A stretch of DNA of 40,829 bases from Roseibium aggregatum IAM 12614 (lineage in GTDB: Bacteria; Pseudomonadota; Alphaproteobacteria; Rhizobiales; Stappiaceae). Below, piece after piece: positions 27,005 to 36,358 of this stretch (its first letter is position 1; each line of letters opens with the position of its first letter). The position numbers and the translations under genes were made by a program. The DNA lies in NCBI RefSeq assembly GCF_000168975.1, contig NZ_AAUW01000002.1:405001-445829 (forward strand), read 5' to 3'. The notes under the pieces are model-generated. The model worked only from the letters and a program-made list of their open reading frames with translations, had not been told where the DNA came from and did not search any database.

Positions 27005-27232
27005 TCAGGTGGAGCCGAGCACGCCTTGCAGGGTGGTCGAAATCTTACCGAAGATATCGTCGCGCATGGTGGTGCCGATAGCAGTCATCGTGATCAGGAT
27101 AATGATGCTGATGAAGCCGACGATCAGACCATATTCGATCATGGTAGCGCCGCGCTCGTCGCGCACGAACTCTTTCCGCCGGAAAAAAGCCGGTGAAATG
27201 CGGTCTGCAATGGTTTGAAATCGAAACGGCAT
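27005..27232 (-). CDS. Flp family type IVb pilin
   Basis: Pilin precursor of 75 residues. A basic leader (FFRRKEFVRDERG) precedes the class III prepilin site, with cleavage expected after Gly in RG/ATMIEYGLI. Glu at +5 and Tyr at +6 of the mature protein are the Flp signature. A hydrophobic helix (GLIVGFISIIILITMTAIG) and a short polar tail follow. The ATG at 27232 follows GGGGG and lies 30 bases after mutT. No cpa/tad secretion genes are in the window, so it depends on machinery elsewhere. Confidence 0.9.
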   Translation of the reverse strand: MPFRFQTIADRISPAFFRRKEFVRDERGATMIEYGLIVGFISIIILITMTAIGTTMRDDIFGKISTTLQGVLGST

Positions 27233-27261
27233 GCGACCCCCGAAGAACTGAACAAACGGCC

Positions 27262-27663
27262 TTAAACAGCGTCCTGCAGATGCGGTATCAGAGGTTCGTC
27301 CGCGGCCGGCATCGGATAGTCCCTCAACCTGGCAGCGCGCACCCATTTCAACGCCTGGTTTTCCTTGCCGTGTGGCGTTCCATTCCACCTGCGGCAAATG
27401 AACAATGGCATGAGTAGGTGAAAATCCTGGTAAGAGTGGCTGGCGAAGGTCAAGGGCGCCAGACACGCTTCGTTAACCTCTATGCCGAGCTCTTCGTTCA
27501 GCTCCCGGATCAGCGTTTCTTCAGGACGCTCGCCTTCCTCGACCTTTCCGCCGGGGAATTCCCACAATCCGGCCATGGATTTTCCTTCGGGCCGCTGCGC
27601 CAGAAGGATGCGGCCATCCACATCCACAAGGGCACAGGCGGCAACGAGCACGATCTTGGTCAT
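27262..27663 (-). CDS. mutT: NUDIX hydrolase, MutT type
   Basis: Removes mutagenic 8-oxo-dGTP from the nucleotide pool. It has 133 residues from MTKIVLVAACALVD. The Nudix box is complete, running from GGKVEEGERPEE through LIRELNEELGIEV (G-x5-E-x7-REx2EE-x-G). The preceding RPEGKSMAGLWEFPGG is the MutT substrate-binding strand, including the Asn/Trp region. An upstream in-frame ATG at 27726 would add 21 unconserved residues. It lies between argJ and the Flp pilin gene; argJ-mutT adjacency is common in Hyphomicrobiales. Confidence 0.94.
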   Translation of the reverse strand: MTKIVLVAACALVDVDGRILLAQRPEGKSMAGLWEFPGGKVEEGERPEETLIRELNEELGIEVNEACLAPLTFASHSYQDFHLLMPLFICRRWNGTPHGKENQALKWVRAARLRDYPMPAADEPLIPHLQDAV

Positions 27664-27747
27664 TGGCAGGTGTCCAATCCTGAAACGCTGGTTTAAGGCG
27701 CGGTTAAGCACGTTGGCGGGCAGCACCGTCAGAACTGCGAAGGATGG

Positions 27748-28989
27748 TCAGCTCCGGTAGTCGCCGTTGATGGCGACATATTCCTTGGTGAGGTCGCAGG
27801 TCCAGACCGAAGCCTGGCCGCTGCCCAGCCCAAGGTCCACGCGGATGACAATGTCTTCCTGCTCCATCACCGCAGAGGCGGCCGCTTCGCTGTAGTCGGG
27901 ATCGCGCTCGCCGTCGACCGCCACCCGCACATCGCCGAACCAGATGGCCAGCTTGTCGCGATCAGCCGGCTCGCCGGCCTTGCCGACGGCCATGACGACG
28001 CGGCCCCAGTTGGCGTCTTCGCCGGCGATTGCCGTCTTGACCAGCGGCGAATTGGCAATCGACAGTGCAATCCGCTTGGCGGACGCATCGCTTTCAGCGC
28101 CTTCCACCCGCACTTCGACGAATTTGCGTGCGCCTTCGCCGTCGCGGACGATCTGGTGGGACAGGTCCAGCATGACGTCCCCGAGGGCAGCCCGCAGGAC
28201 ATCGACACGCGGGTCTTCGAGGGAGGCAACACTCTCCACGCCCTTTTTCGCGGCCGCACCGGTCGCAAACAGGAGCACCGTATCGGAGGTGGACGTGTCG
28301 CTGTCGACGGTGACCGCATTGAAGCTGCCATCAACCTCGCCACTGATCAGTGCCTGCAGAACGTCCGCAGCGATCGGCGCGTCGGTGTAGATGAAGGACA
28401 GCATGGTCGCCATGTCCGGAGCAATCATGCCGGCACCCTTGGCGATGCCGTTGATGGTCACGGTGACGCCATCCAGTTCGACGCTTGCCGTGGAGACCTT
28501 GGGATAGGTATCCGTGGTCATGATGGCCTTGGCGGCGTCCAGCCAGCTTGCGCTGCCCTGATTGGCCTTCAGCTCGTCGATGACGTCGGAAAACTTGTCC
28601 GCTGGCAGCGGCTCGCCGATCACGCCGGTCGATGCCAGGAAAATCTCGCCTTCGCTGCATCCGAGCGCCTTGGAAACGATTTCCGCGGACAGCTCGACCG
28701 CCGCCTTGCCCTTCTTGCCGGTGAAGGCGTTTGCGTTGCCGGAATTGACCAGTAGCGCGCGTGCCTTGCCGCCGCCGACGCGTGCCTTGCACCAGTCAAC
28801 CGGCGCGGACGAGCAATTGGAGCGGGTGAAGACACCGGCCACCGCCGTTCCTTCCGAGACCGTCGCCAGCAGAACGTCGGTCCGGCCCTTGTACTTGATC
28901 CCGGCGGAGGCGGTCGCGAACTGGACGCCTTCGATCTCCGGCATCTCGGGATAGGACTTGGGCGCAAGGGGAGATACGGTGGTCGACAT
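27748..28989 (-). CDS. argJ: bifunctional glutamate N-acetyltransferase/amino-acid acetyltransferase
   Basis: Recycles the acetyl group from N-acetylornithine to glutamate in the cyclic arginine pathway, and may also use acetyl-CoA. It has 413 residues from [14 protein letters not shown]. The precursor self-cleaves at MATML, making T195 ([14 protein letters not shown]) the nucleophile of the mature beta chain. The oxyanion motif [15 protein letters not shown] and the substrate segment [10 protein letters not shown] are present. An ATG nine codons further up is less conserved. The C-terminal [10 protein letters not shown] is intact. It is separated from the parvulin gene upstream by a strong terminator and a region of about 200 bases. 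Confidence 0.96.
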   Translation of the reverse strand: MSTTVSPLAPKSYPEMPEIEGVQFATASAGIKYKGRTDVLLATVSEGTAVAGVFTRSNCSSAPVDWCKARVGGGKARALLVNSGNANAFTGKKGKAAVELSAEIVSKALGCSEGEIFLASTGVIGEPLPADKFSDVIDELKANQGSASWLDAAKAIMTTDTYPKVSTASVELDGVTVTINGIAKGAGMIAPDMATMLSFIYTDAPIAADVLQALISGEVDGSFNAVTVDSDTSTSDTVLLFATGAAAKKGVESVASLEDPRVDVLRAALGDVMLDLSHQIVRDGEGARKFVEVRVEGAESDASAKRIALSIANSPLVKTAIAGEDANWGRVVMAVGKAGEPADRDKLAIWFGDVRVAVDGERDPDYSEAAASAVMEQEDIVIRVDLGLGSGQASVWTCDLTKEYVAINGDYRS

Positions 28990-29190
28990 CGTGGCGGTCC
29001 CGGTCAGATGATACAAAGCTCAGGACCAACCAGCGCTCAGTCGAGATCGTTTGACCGCCCGCAAATTGATCCGTTCAAATGGCTGCGAGCACCTTGTCCG
29101 CGCTCGCCTGAACACACGATGCTCTTGCCGTAAGCATGTGGCAAACGCAAGCCTTTTCAAGCCATTTCGGGCGTGGTGCACAAGCACTGC

Positions 29191-29220
29191 AAAAAAGCCC
29201 GGCAGCCTAGCTGCCGGGCT
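29191..29220 (-). terminator. rho-independent terminator of the parvulin gene
   Basis: Perfect 11-pair stem, arms 29196-29206 (AGCCCGGCAGC) and 29210-29220 (GCTGCCGGGCT), with a CTA loop. AAAAAA at 29191-29196 becomes a U run on the minus strand. It is 27 bases past the stop of the gene at 29248. Confidence 0.92.
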
Positions 29221-29247
29221 CATCATTCATTTCAGGCAAAGCGTGCC

Positions 29248-30153
29248 TTATTCGGTTTTTGCCGCACCGTCTTCGGTCGCAGCGCCTTCCTCTTCAGCAG
29301 CAGCACCGCCCTCTTCGGTCTTGGCAAGGCTCTCGTCGACAATCTCGACGGCAACCTGGTCCTTGAGCTCGGCCATGCGGGCGTCATAACGCTCGCGCAT
29401 CAACTGTTGGCGCAGACCGTTGGCAACTTCCTCAAACGCCGGCTTTTCCTGGCGGCGCTTGTCTTCGAGCTTGATCACGTGCCAGCCGAACTGGGTTTCC
29501 ACCGGCTCCTTGGTGTAGGTGCCAGGCTCCAGCGCGAAGGCAGCAGCTTCGAACGGCGGAACCATCTGGCCCTTGGCGAAGTACCCGAGGCTGCCGCCGT
29601 TCGGACCGGACGGGCCAGTGGATTTTTCGCGGGCCAGTTCGGCAAAATCCGCTCCGCCGTCCAGTTCGGCGATGATGGCTTCTGCCTCAGCCTTGTCCTT
29701 CACCAGGATGTGACGGGCGTTGATTTCTTCCGCACCTTCAAAATCGGCGAATTCCTTGTCGTAGGCTGCCTGCACTTCTTCGTCGGTCACTTCGCCGTCG
29801 ATTTTCTGGGCGAGGTAAGCGTTGCGAAGGGCGCGCAGCTTCAGGAAGTCGAGCTGACGCTGGAAGTCCGGATCCTTGTCCAGGCCTTCCTCACGGGCGG
29901 CATGCGCCATCAGTTCCATGTCGACCATGACGTCCAGAAGAAGCTTGCGCCATTGTGCCGGCGGGAACCGCTGCAATTCCTTGCCCAGGTCCTGCGCGGC
30001 AAAGGCGAGATCGGCTTCGGTGATTTCCGTGTCGCCAACTTTCGCGACCACATCGTCCGGCTCTGCGGCGGACAGGACGGTGGATCCGAGCGACAGCGCC
30101 AGGAGAGAAACGGCAAGCGCCTGAGCCGGCCTGCGCATCGAAATTCGGAACAT
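29248..30153 (-). CDS. periplasmic parvulin-type peptidyl-prolyl isomerase
   Basis: Foldase of the SurA/PrsA/PpiD group that isomerises proline bonds in exported proteins. It has 301 residues from MFRISMRRPAQA, with a signal peptide (AVSLLALSLGSTVLSA, cleavage near AAEPDD). An N-terminal helical chaperone segment is followed by the rotamase domain (about 145-245) with INARHILVKD, STGPSGPNGGSLGYF and FGWHVIKLEDKR. The last 25 residues are an Ala/Glu-rich acidic tail. The start at 30153 is fixed by AAAGGA six bases upstream. It is divergent from secA, so both ends of the export route are encoded back to back. Confidence 0.92.
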   Translation of the reverse strand: MFRISMRRPAQALAVSLLALSLGSTVLSAAEPDDVVAKVGDTEITEADLAFAAQDLGKELQRFPPAQWRKLLLDVMVDMELMAHAAREEGLDKDPDFQRQLDFLKLRALRNAYLAQKIDGEVTDEEVQAAYDKEFADFEGAEEINARHILVKDKAEAEAIIAELDGGADFAELAREKSTGPSGPNGGSLGYFAKGQMVPPFEAAAFALEPGTYTKEPVETQFGWHVIKLEDKRRQEKPAFEEVANGLRQQLMRERYDARMAELKDQVAVEIVDESLAKTEEGGAAAEEEGAATEDGAAKTE

Positions 30154-30236
30154 GAGTAGTCCTTTACCTATCGGAACAGTAATCTTTCTTACCCCTGTAT
30201 TGCAGGAGCGAGGGTACATTGCGCATTCCTGCGGCG

Positions 30237-30265
30237 TTGACAAGCATTCAGCCCCCTCTTATCTG
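30237..30265 (+). promoter_or_regulatory. candidate secA promoter
   Basis: A consensus -35 TTGACA (30237-30242) is followed after 17 bases by TATCTG (30260-30265), a weak -10. It lies about 160 bases before the secA start. Confidence 0.35.
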
Positions 30266-30422
30266 TCGGGCGTCCTGGCCGTAGCGCCGGGAAGGCATCT
30301 TTTCGGCCGCGTTTGCCGGCCAGCGCTCTGCGCCAGGCGGCAACGTGGACAGCAATTGAGACGATTTCATGGGCAGGCGCCTCTTTGCCAGTTGGCGCCG
30401 CCTTGTAGGGAAGGACCGCCAC

Positions 30423-33194
30423 ATGGCTGGCCTTGGCGCTTTAGCACGTAAGATTTTCGGTTCGGCGAACGACCGTAAAGTGAAGGCATTTCGGGCAAGG
30501 GTCGATCAGATCAACGCCCTGGAGCCGGAAATCCAGGCTCTTTCGGACGAGGCTCTCAGGGCCAGAACCGACGAGTTCCGAAACCAGCTGAAAAACGGCG
30601 CAAGCGTCGACGATCTTCTGGTTCCCGCCTTCGCCACTGTTCGCGAAGCGGCCCGCAGGGCGCTCGGCCAGCGTCATTATGACGTTCAGTTGATCGGCGG
30701 CATGGTGCTCAATTCCGGTCAGATCGCCGAAATGCGCACCGGTGAGGGCAAGACCCTCGTCGCCACCGCGCCGGTCTATCTGAACGCCTTGACCGGAAAC
30801 GGCGTTCACGTCGTCACCGTCAACGACTACCTGGCACAGCGCGACAGCGACTGGATGGGCCAGGTCTACAGATTTCTGGGCCTCAGCGTCGGCTGTATTA
30901 CCCACGGCCTGAGCGACGAGGAACGTCGGGCGGCCTATGCTGCCGACGTCACCTACGGCACCAACAACGAATTCGGCTTCGATTATCTCCGCGACAACAT
31001 GAAGCATGACCGCCAGTCCATGGTTCAGCGCGGACATGCCTATGCCATCGTCGACGAAGTGGATTCGATCCTGATCGATGAAGCGCGTACGCCTCTGATC
31101 ATTTCCGGTCCGCTGGAAGACCGCTCCGAATTCTACAATTCTGTCGATGCCTTCATTCCGCATCTGACCGAAGAAGACTACGAACTCGACGAAAAGCAGC
31201 GGTCGACCTCCTTCACCGAAGCCGGCAACGAAAAACTGGAAAAGCTGCTCGGCGAAGCCGGTCTATTGAAAGGCGAGTCGCTTTACGACGTCGAGAACGT
31301 CGCCGTCGTGCACCACCTGCAGCAGGCGCTGAAGGCGCACAAGCTGTTCCAGCGCGACAAGGACTACATCGTCCGCAACGACGAAGTGGTCATCATCGAT
31401 GAGTTCACCGGCCGCATGATGCCGGGCCGCCGTTTCTCGGAAGGCCTGCACCAGGCGCTGGAAGCCCGCGAGAAAGTGCGCATCCAGCCGGAAAACCAGA
31501 CGCTGGCGTCCATCACGTTCCAGAATTACTTCCGCATGTACGGCAAGCTGGCCGGCATGACCGGCACAGCGTCGACGGAAGCCGACGAATTCGCCGACAT
31601 CTACAAGCTGGAAGTTGTCGAGATCCCGACCAACGTCGCCGTCAAGCGTATCGATGACGATGACGAGGTCTACCGGACCGTTCAGGAAAAATTCCAGGCC
31701 ATCGTCAAGCTGATCGACGACTGCAAGCAGCGTGCGCAGCCGATCCTGGTCGGCACCACGTCCATCGAGAAGTCCGAGTATCTCGCCGAGATGCTCAAGA
31801 AGCACGGCTACAAGCAGATCGATCTCAGCGATCCGGCGGCCTTTGCCGCCGCTCAGAAGAGTGAAGGCGGCAAGACCAAGGTCTTCGCGGTTCTGAATGC
31901 GCGCTACCACGAACAGGAAGCCTTCATCGTCGCACAGGCCGGTCTGCCGGGCGCCGTCACCATCGCCACCAACATGGCAGGCCGCGGTACCGACATTCAG
32001 CTCGGCGGCAACGCCGACATGCAGATCGCCATGGAACTGGGCGACATGCCGGAAGGTGAAGAACGCACCGCACGCGAAACGCAGATCCGCGCCGAAGTCG
32101 AAGACATGAAGCAGAAGGCGCTGGCCGCCGGCGGTCTTTACGTCATCGGCACGGAGCGTCACGAAAGCCGCCGCATCGACAACCAGTTGCGTGGCCGCTC
32201 CGGCCGTCAGGGCGACCCCGGCCATTCCAAGTTCTTCCTGTCGCTGCAGGACGACCTGATGCGCATCTTCGGGTCCGAGCGCATGGACTCCATGCTGCAG
32301 AAGCTCGGCCTGGAAGAAGGCGAAGCCATTATCCACCCGTGGATCAACAAGGCACTTGAAAAGGCGCAGCAGAAGGTCGAGGCGCGCAACTTCGACATTC
32401 GTAAGAACCTGCTGAAATTCGATGACGTGATGAACGACCAGCGCAAGGTGGTCTTCGATCAGCGTATCGAACTGATGGACAGCGAGGCGATCCAGGACGC
32501 GGTTGCCGAGATGCGCCACGATGTGATCGACGATCTCGTTTCCGGGCACATCCCCGAGCGCGCCTATCCCGAACAGTGGGATACGGAAGGTCTGCAGGAA
32601 GAAACGCGCAAGTATCTCAACCTGGATCTGCCGATCAAGGATTGGGCGGCCGAGGAAGGCATCGCCGACGAAGAGGTCAAGGACCGTCTGCGCAAGGCAG
32701 CAGATGCCGCAATGGCCCAGAAGGTCGCCAAATACAGCCCGGACATCATGCGCCAGGTGGAAAAGGCCGTGCTGCTGCAGACGCTCGACAATCTGTGGCG
32801 CGAGCACCTGGCCAATCTCGATCACCTGCGCTCCGTTGTCGGTTTCCGCGGCTACGCCCAGCGCGATCCGCTGCAGGAATACAAGACCGAGGCTTTCACG
32901 CTGTTTGAGTCCATGCTCACCCAGCTTCGCCAGATAACCACCGCGCAGTTGATGCGGGTCGAACTGGTGACGGAGCAGCCACCGCAGATGCCTGCCGAGC
33001 CGGAAATGCACCCGCACCACATCAACCCCACCACCGGGGAAGACGAGATGGCACTGGCTGACGCCCAGACGCCGGTGCCCCCGGCGCAGCGCGATCCGAA
33101 CAACCCGTCGACTTGGGGCAAGGTTGGCCGCAACGAGGCCTGCCCTTGCGGCTCCGGCAAGAAGTTCAAGCATTGCCACGGCGTGCTTGCCTGA
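30423..33194 (+). CDS. secA: preprotein translocase ATPase SecA
   Basis: Motor that pushes unfolded secretory proteins through SecYEG. It has 923 residues from [19 protein letters not shown]. Walker A is [12 protein letters not shown], the DEAD-like box is [21 protein letters not shown], and the second nucleotide domain has [16 protein letters not shown] and [13 protein letters not shown]. The helical scaffold and wing domains follow. The C-terminal zinc finger that binds SecB is intact ([15 protein letters not shown]). The start at 30423 matches the family and has AAGGA seven bases upstream; an in-frame ATG at 30369 would add 18 basic residues. It is monocistronic, closed by a strong terminator. 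Confidence 0.97.
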   Translation: MAGLGALARKIFGSANDRKVKAFRARVDQINALEPEIQALSDEALRARTDEFRNQLKNGASVDDLLVPAFATVREAARRALGQRHYDVQLIGGMVLNSGQIAEMRTGEGKTLVATAPVYLNALTGNGVHVVTVNDYLAQRDSDWMGQVYRFLGLSVGCITHGLSDEERRAAYAADVTYGTNNEFGFDYLRDNMKHDRQSMVQRGHAYAIVDEVDSILIDEARTPLIISGPLEDRSEFYNSVDAFIPHLTEEDYELDEKQRSTSFTEAGNEKLEKLLGEAGLLKGESLYDVENVAVVHHLQQALKAHKLFQRDKDYIVRNDEVVIIDEFTGRMMPGRRFSEGLHQALEAREKVRIQPENQTLASITFQNYFRMYGKLAGMTGTASTEADEFADIYKLEVVEIPTNVAVKRIDDDDEVYRTVQEKFQAIVKLIDDCKQRAQPILVGTTSIEKSEYLAEMLKKHGYKQIDLSDPAAFAAAQKSEGGKTKVFAVLNARYHEQEAFIVAQAGLPGAVTIATNMAGRGTDIQLGGNADMQIAMELGDMPEGEERTARETQIRAEVEDMKQKALAAGGLYVIGTERHESRRIDNQLRGRSGRQGDPGHSKFFLSLQDDLMRIFGSERMDSMLQKLGLEEGEAIIHPWINKALEKAQQKVEARNFDIRKNLLKFDDVMNDQRKVVFDQRIELMDSEAIQDAVAEMRHDVIDDLVSGHIPERAYPEQWDTEGLQEETRKYLNLDLPIKDWAAEEGIADEEVKDRLRKAADAAMAQKVAKYSPDIMRQVEKAVLLQTLDNLWREHLANLDHLRSVVGFRGYAQRDPLQEYKTEAFTLFESMLTQLRQITTAQLMRVELVTEQPPQMPAEPEMHPHHINPTTGEDEMALADAQTPVPPAQRDPNNPSTWGKVGRNEACPCGSGKKFKHCHGVLA

Positions 33195-33221
33195 CGGCAA
33201 TCGAAGCAATTGACCATGACG

Positions 33222-33254
33222 AAGGCCAGCCTGTTCAAAGGGCTGGCCTTTTTC
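33222..33254 (+). terminator. rho-independent terminator of secA
   Basis: A 10-pair stem, AAGGCCAGCC (33222-33231) and GGCTGGCCTT (33241-33250), has a 9-base loop and is followed by TTT. It is 27 bases after the secA stop. Confidence 0.9.
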
Positions 33255-33297
33255 GTGAAATTCCGGCAGGTTGCCGCCGACTTCAACCGGCGAACGA

Positions 33298-34353
33298 ATG
33301 TTCATGCACACCACAGCGGCTAACACAGTCTACGTCACCCGGCGGGAAAGCGCCCGCCCGCAGGCACCGCTGCTGAGTGTCATCGTACCAGTTTACAACG
33401 AAGAAGAGGTCATACTCCACTTCCTGCAGGCAACCCGGCCGGTGCTCGATCGGACCGGCCTTCGTTACGAATATGTCTTCATCGACGACGGTAGCCGCGA
33501 CAGGACGGCCGATCTCCTTTCCGAACAGCTCGCCAACGGCTTGCCTGGACGGCTTCTGGGCCTCTCCCGCAATTTCGGCAAGGAAGCAGCCCTTTCGGCC
33601 GGGCTGGAGGCCGCGAAGGGAGACATCGGCATCATCATCGACGCCGACCTGCAGGATCCGCCGGAGCTCATCCTGCAGATGCTGGACGGATGGCGCGCGG
33701 GCTATGACGTCGTCTATGGTCTGAGGGTCGACCGCTCTTCCGACACGCTCATGAAGCGGTCCACGGCAGGCATGTTCTACCGCCTGTTCAACCGGCTGGC
33801 CAATATCGACATGCCGGCCAATGCCGGCGACTTCCGCCTGATCGACCGCTGCGTCATTGACGCTCTGCTACGTCTTCCCGAACGCAACCGGTTCATGAAG
33901 GGGCTGTTCGCCTGGGTCGGCTTTCCGGCCATGGCGCTGCCCTATGAGCGTCCGGCACGCCTCGCCGGCACGGGTAAGTTCAATTACTGGAAGCTCTGGA
34001 ACTTTGCACTCGACGGCCTGACAGGCTTCACCACTCTGCCGCTGCGGGTCTGGTTCTATGGCGGCGCGCTGATCTCTGTTGGCGCCTTTGCCTATGCGCT
34101 CTACCTGACCTTGCGCGTTCTTATCGAAGGTATCGACCTTCCGGGTTATGCCTCGCTTATGGTCGCGATCCTGTTCTTTTCAGGCGTGCAACTGCTGTCG
34201 ATCGGGATGATTGGGGAATATGTCGCAAGGCTTTTCAACGAAGCAAAACAGCGGCCGGTGTTCATCGTTCAGGATGTGATCGAAGGCAGCCCTGCGCCCC
34301 AACCCGTCAAACAACCCGCCAGTCAACCAAACGACGCCGCCAATGGTGCCTGA
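33298..34353 (+). CDS. polyprenyl-phosphate glycosyltransferase, GtrB/DPM1-like (GT2)
   Basis: Transfers a sugar from a nucleotide donor to undecaprenyl phosphate at the inner face of the membrane. It has 351 residues. The GT-A domain starts LLSVIVPVYNEEEVI, and the metal-binding DXD is in IIIDADLQDPPEL. The acceptor segment DVVYGLRVDRSSD and NAGDFRLIDR are typical of GtrB. Two C-terminal helices (about 255-275 and 290-310) anchor it. ATG at 33298 or 33304 may be the start; the former is used. It overlaps the GtrA gene by 11 bases and is followed by a GT39-like transferase, forming a complete lipid-linked-sugar cassette. Confidence 0.92.
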   Translation: MFMHTTAANTVYVTRRESARPQAPLLSVIVPVYNEEEVILHFLQATRPVLDRTGLRYEYVFIDDGSRDRTADLLSEQLANGLPGRLLGLSRNFGKEAALSAGLEAAKGDIGIIIDADLQDPPELILQMLDGWRAGYDVVYGLRVDRSSDTLMKRSTAGMFYRLFNRLANIDMPANAGDFRLIDRCVIDALLRLPERNRFMKGLFAWVGFPAMALPYERPARLAGTGKFNYWKLWNFALDGLTGFTTLPLRVWFYGGALISVGAFAYALYLTLRVLIEGIDLPGYASLMVAILFFSGVQLLSIGMIGEYVARLFNEAKQRPVFIVQDVIEGSPAPQPVKQPASQPNDAANGA

Positions 34354-34774
34354 GGCCCGTCACGGCAAGCTGAAGACGGAGACCGCCGCTGCCGGAAAGT
34401 TTGCGGTCATCGGCGTGCTGGCGACACTTACCCATGCCACGGTGGCCGGCAGCCTGCTGCAATCAGGATTGCTATCGCCCTATCCAGCCAATATCTGCGG
34501 CTTCCTGGTGGCCTTCTGCGTTTCCTTTACCGGTCACTATTTCTGGAGTTTTTCGCATTTGCGCCGCGAGGGAACCGCGATCAGAAGCATGGTCCGCTTC
34601 CTGGTGATCGCCGTCTGCGGCTTTCTGCTGAACACCACCGTTCTGGCTCTGTGGCTGACACTGACCCCCTGGCCGGATCTCATCGGCCTCCTGTTTTCCA
34701 TCGCGATCGTGCCTGCCCTTTCCTTCGCCGGTGCCCGGCTCTGGGCCTTCTCGCACCACCCAGCCGGAACCTGA
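34343..34774 (+). CDS. GtrA family membrane protein
   Basis: A 143-residue protein with four predicted membrane helices (about 18-38, 45-65, 85-105, 115-133). The loop TGHYFWSFSHL and the terminal RLWAFSHH are typical of GtrA/DPMS. GtrA is thought to flip undecaprenyl-phosphate-linked sugars across the inner membrane. It overlaps the GtrB-like gene by 11 bases and ends 6 bases before the GT39 gene, so the three are one operon. Confidence 0.92.
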   Translation: MVPEARHGKLKTETAAAGKFAVIGVLATLTHATVAGSLLQSGLLSPYPANICGFLVAFCVSFTGHYFWSFSHLRREGTAIRSMVRFLVIAVCGFLLNTTVLALWLTLTPWPDLIGLLFSIAIVPALSFAGARLWAFSHHPAGT

Positions 34775-34780
34775 CCCCTG

Positions 34781-36298
34781 ATGCGCCTGATCGATACCAC
34801 GCCTGCACGGACCGCCGTCTATTATGCTGCGGGTCTCTGCCTGCTCTATACCCTGGTGCCGGCCCTGACCTTTCCCAATCCGCCGCTTGATGTGGTGGAA
34901 GGCTTTGCCTGGGGCCGTGAACTTCAGCTCGGCTACACCAAGCATCCGCCGATGCAGGCCTGGCTTCTGGAGCTGACCTATCGCCTCACCGGGGGCACGA
35001 GCGGTGGCTATTGGCTGAGTGCGGTATCGGTCGCCCTCGGCTATCTGTTCATCTGGCGGCTCGCTCGCCGCCTCGGTCTTTCCGGCCAGCAGGCGTTCTG
35101 GTCTCTCGTACTGACCAGCGTCACCTTCTACTTCACGCTGCCGCTGCCTGAATTCAACCCGAACATCCTGCAGATCCCGGTCTGGGCCGGCATGATGCTG
35201 CTGTTTCACCGGGTATTGGACAAAGGCCGGCTGCTCGACTGGGTCCTGCTTGGTGCTCTGGCCGCCTTCGGTCTCTACACGAAATATTTCGTGCTTCTCC
35301 TGATCGGTGCGATCGGACTTTACGCCCTGGTCTTCGCCGATGCCCGGCGGCATGTCCTGCGCCCTGGTCCCTGGGTCGCGATTGCCGTCTGTCTCGGCCT
35401 GCTGCTCCCGCACACCGCATGGCTTCTGGAAACGGATTTTCTGACGCTGCGCTATGCCGCCAGCCGCAGCAACCCGTCGACCGGCTTCACCGACCACCTG
35501 TTCAATCCGCTGAACTTCCTGGCCGCGCAAATCGGCAATCACGCCGGGCTGTTCCTGGTCATCCTGGCCGGCCTGGGCTGGCGTGGCTTGAAAAGGGTGC
35601 GACAGCGCAGGCACGAAACGGTCAAGGCCCTCCCCGTTCCCTCGGACCGCTTTTTGCTCTGGTTTGCCATCCTGCCGCTTGCCGTCGTGCTACTGGCGTC
35701 GGCCGTCACGGGCAACGAGTTCGAGCACATGTGGGGCACGCCTATGTTCGTTCTGTCCGGCATCCTTGCCGTAAGGTTTGTGGCACTGCCGGACGTCTGG
35801 CCCTTCCCCGCCCGTGCCCTCGCCGCGGCCATCGCGATCCAGGCGATTTTCCTCGGTGTCCTCTTCGGACAGGCGATGCTGGAGCCCTACTGGAAACACA
35901 AGCAGACCCGGATCCACTATCCCGGCAAGGCCATCGCACAAGACATGGCCCGTGTCTGGAAAGACCGCATGGGCACCGATCTTGCCTATGTCGCCGGCGA
36001 CATGTGGTCGGCGGCAAATGTCACCACGCAAGCGCCTGTCCGCCCCTCGATGTTCTATCTCCATGATCTGACCCTCAGCCCGTGGATCGACCCGAAGGAC
36101 GTTCAGGACAAAGGCTTGATGATCGTCTGGCGCGGCGACCGGGAAACGCCGCTTGAGGAAATCCGGCGCTACTATCCGGACGCCGTTCGTGAGGGATCGC
36201 AGACATTCGCTTACCAGACCTCCAGCAGCATCCCCGATGTCACGGTCAACTGGTTCATCGTTCCGCCCGGCAAGGTGAATTTCAAACCGGCGCATTAA
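34781..36298 (+). CDS. glycosyltransferase family 39 (PMT/ArnT-like)
   Basis: Integral-membrane transferase of 505 residues that takes a sugar from a polyprenyl-phosphate donor at the periplasmic face. About eleven hydrophobic helices fill residues 10-370. The first external loop has VVEGFAWGRELQLGYTKHPP, in which the acidic/KHPP motif is the family's catalytic signature (compare W-x-D-E and HPP in ArnT). A periplasmic C-terminal domain of about 120 residues follows. With the GtrB and GtrA genes directly upstream it plays the role GtrC plays in phage serotype conversion; the acceptor, probably LPS or a surface protein, cannot be read from sequence. Confidence 0.9.
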   Translation: MRLIDTTPARTAVYYAAGLCLLYTLVPALTFPNPPLDVVEGFAWGRELQLGYTKHPPMQAWLLELTYRLTGGTSGGYWLSAVSVALGYLFIWRLARRLGLSGQQAFWSLVLTSVTFYFTLPLPEFNPNILQIPVWAGMMLLFHRVLDKGRLLDWVLLGALAAFGLYTKYFVLLLIGAIGLYALVFADARRHVLRPGPWVAIAVCLGLLLPHTAWLLETDFLTLRYAASRSNPSTGFTDHLFNPLNFLAAQIGNHAGLFLVILAGLGWRGLKRVRQRRHETVKALPVPSDRFLLWFAILPLAVVLLASAVTGNEFEHMWGTPMFVLSGILAVRFVALPDVWPFPARALAAAIAIQAIFLGVLFGQAMLEPYWKHKQTRIHYPGKAIAQDMARVWKDRMGTDLAYVAGDMWSAANVTTQAPVRPSMFYLHDLTLSPWIDPKDVQDKGLMIVWRGDRETPLEEIRRYYPDAVREGSQTFAYQTSSSIPDVTVNWFIVPPGKVNFKPAH

Positions 36299-36358
36299 AC
36301 GCGCAACGCCGTCACAAGCCGTCTGGAAACCGGACGAAAACACCACTAACTTGGCGCC

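Noticed and set aside
31263..33326. Long minus-strand open frame opposite secA (over 680 codons)
   Set aside because: Same cause: codon bias of secA. Composition is unlike real proteins here and no ribosome-binding site or family motif is present.
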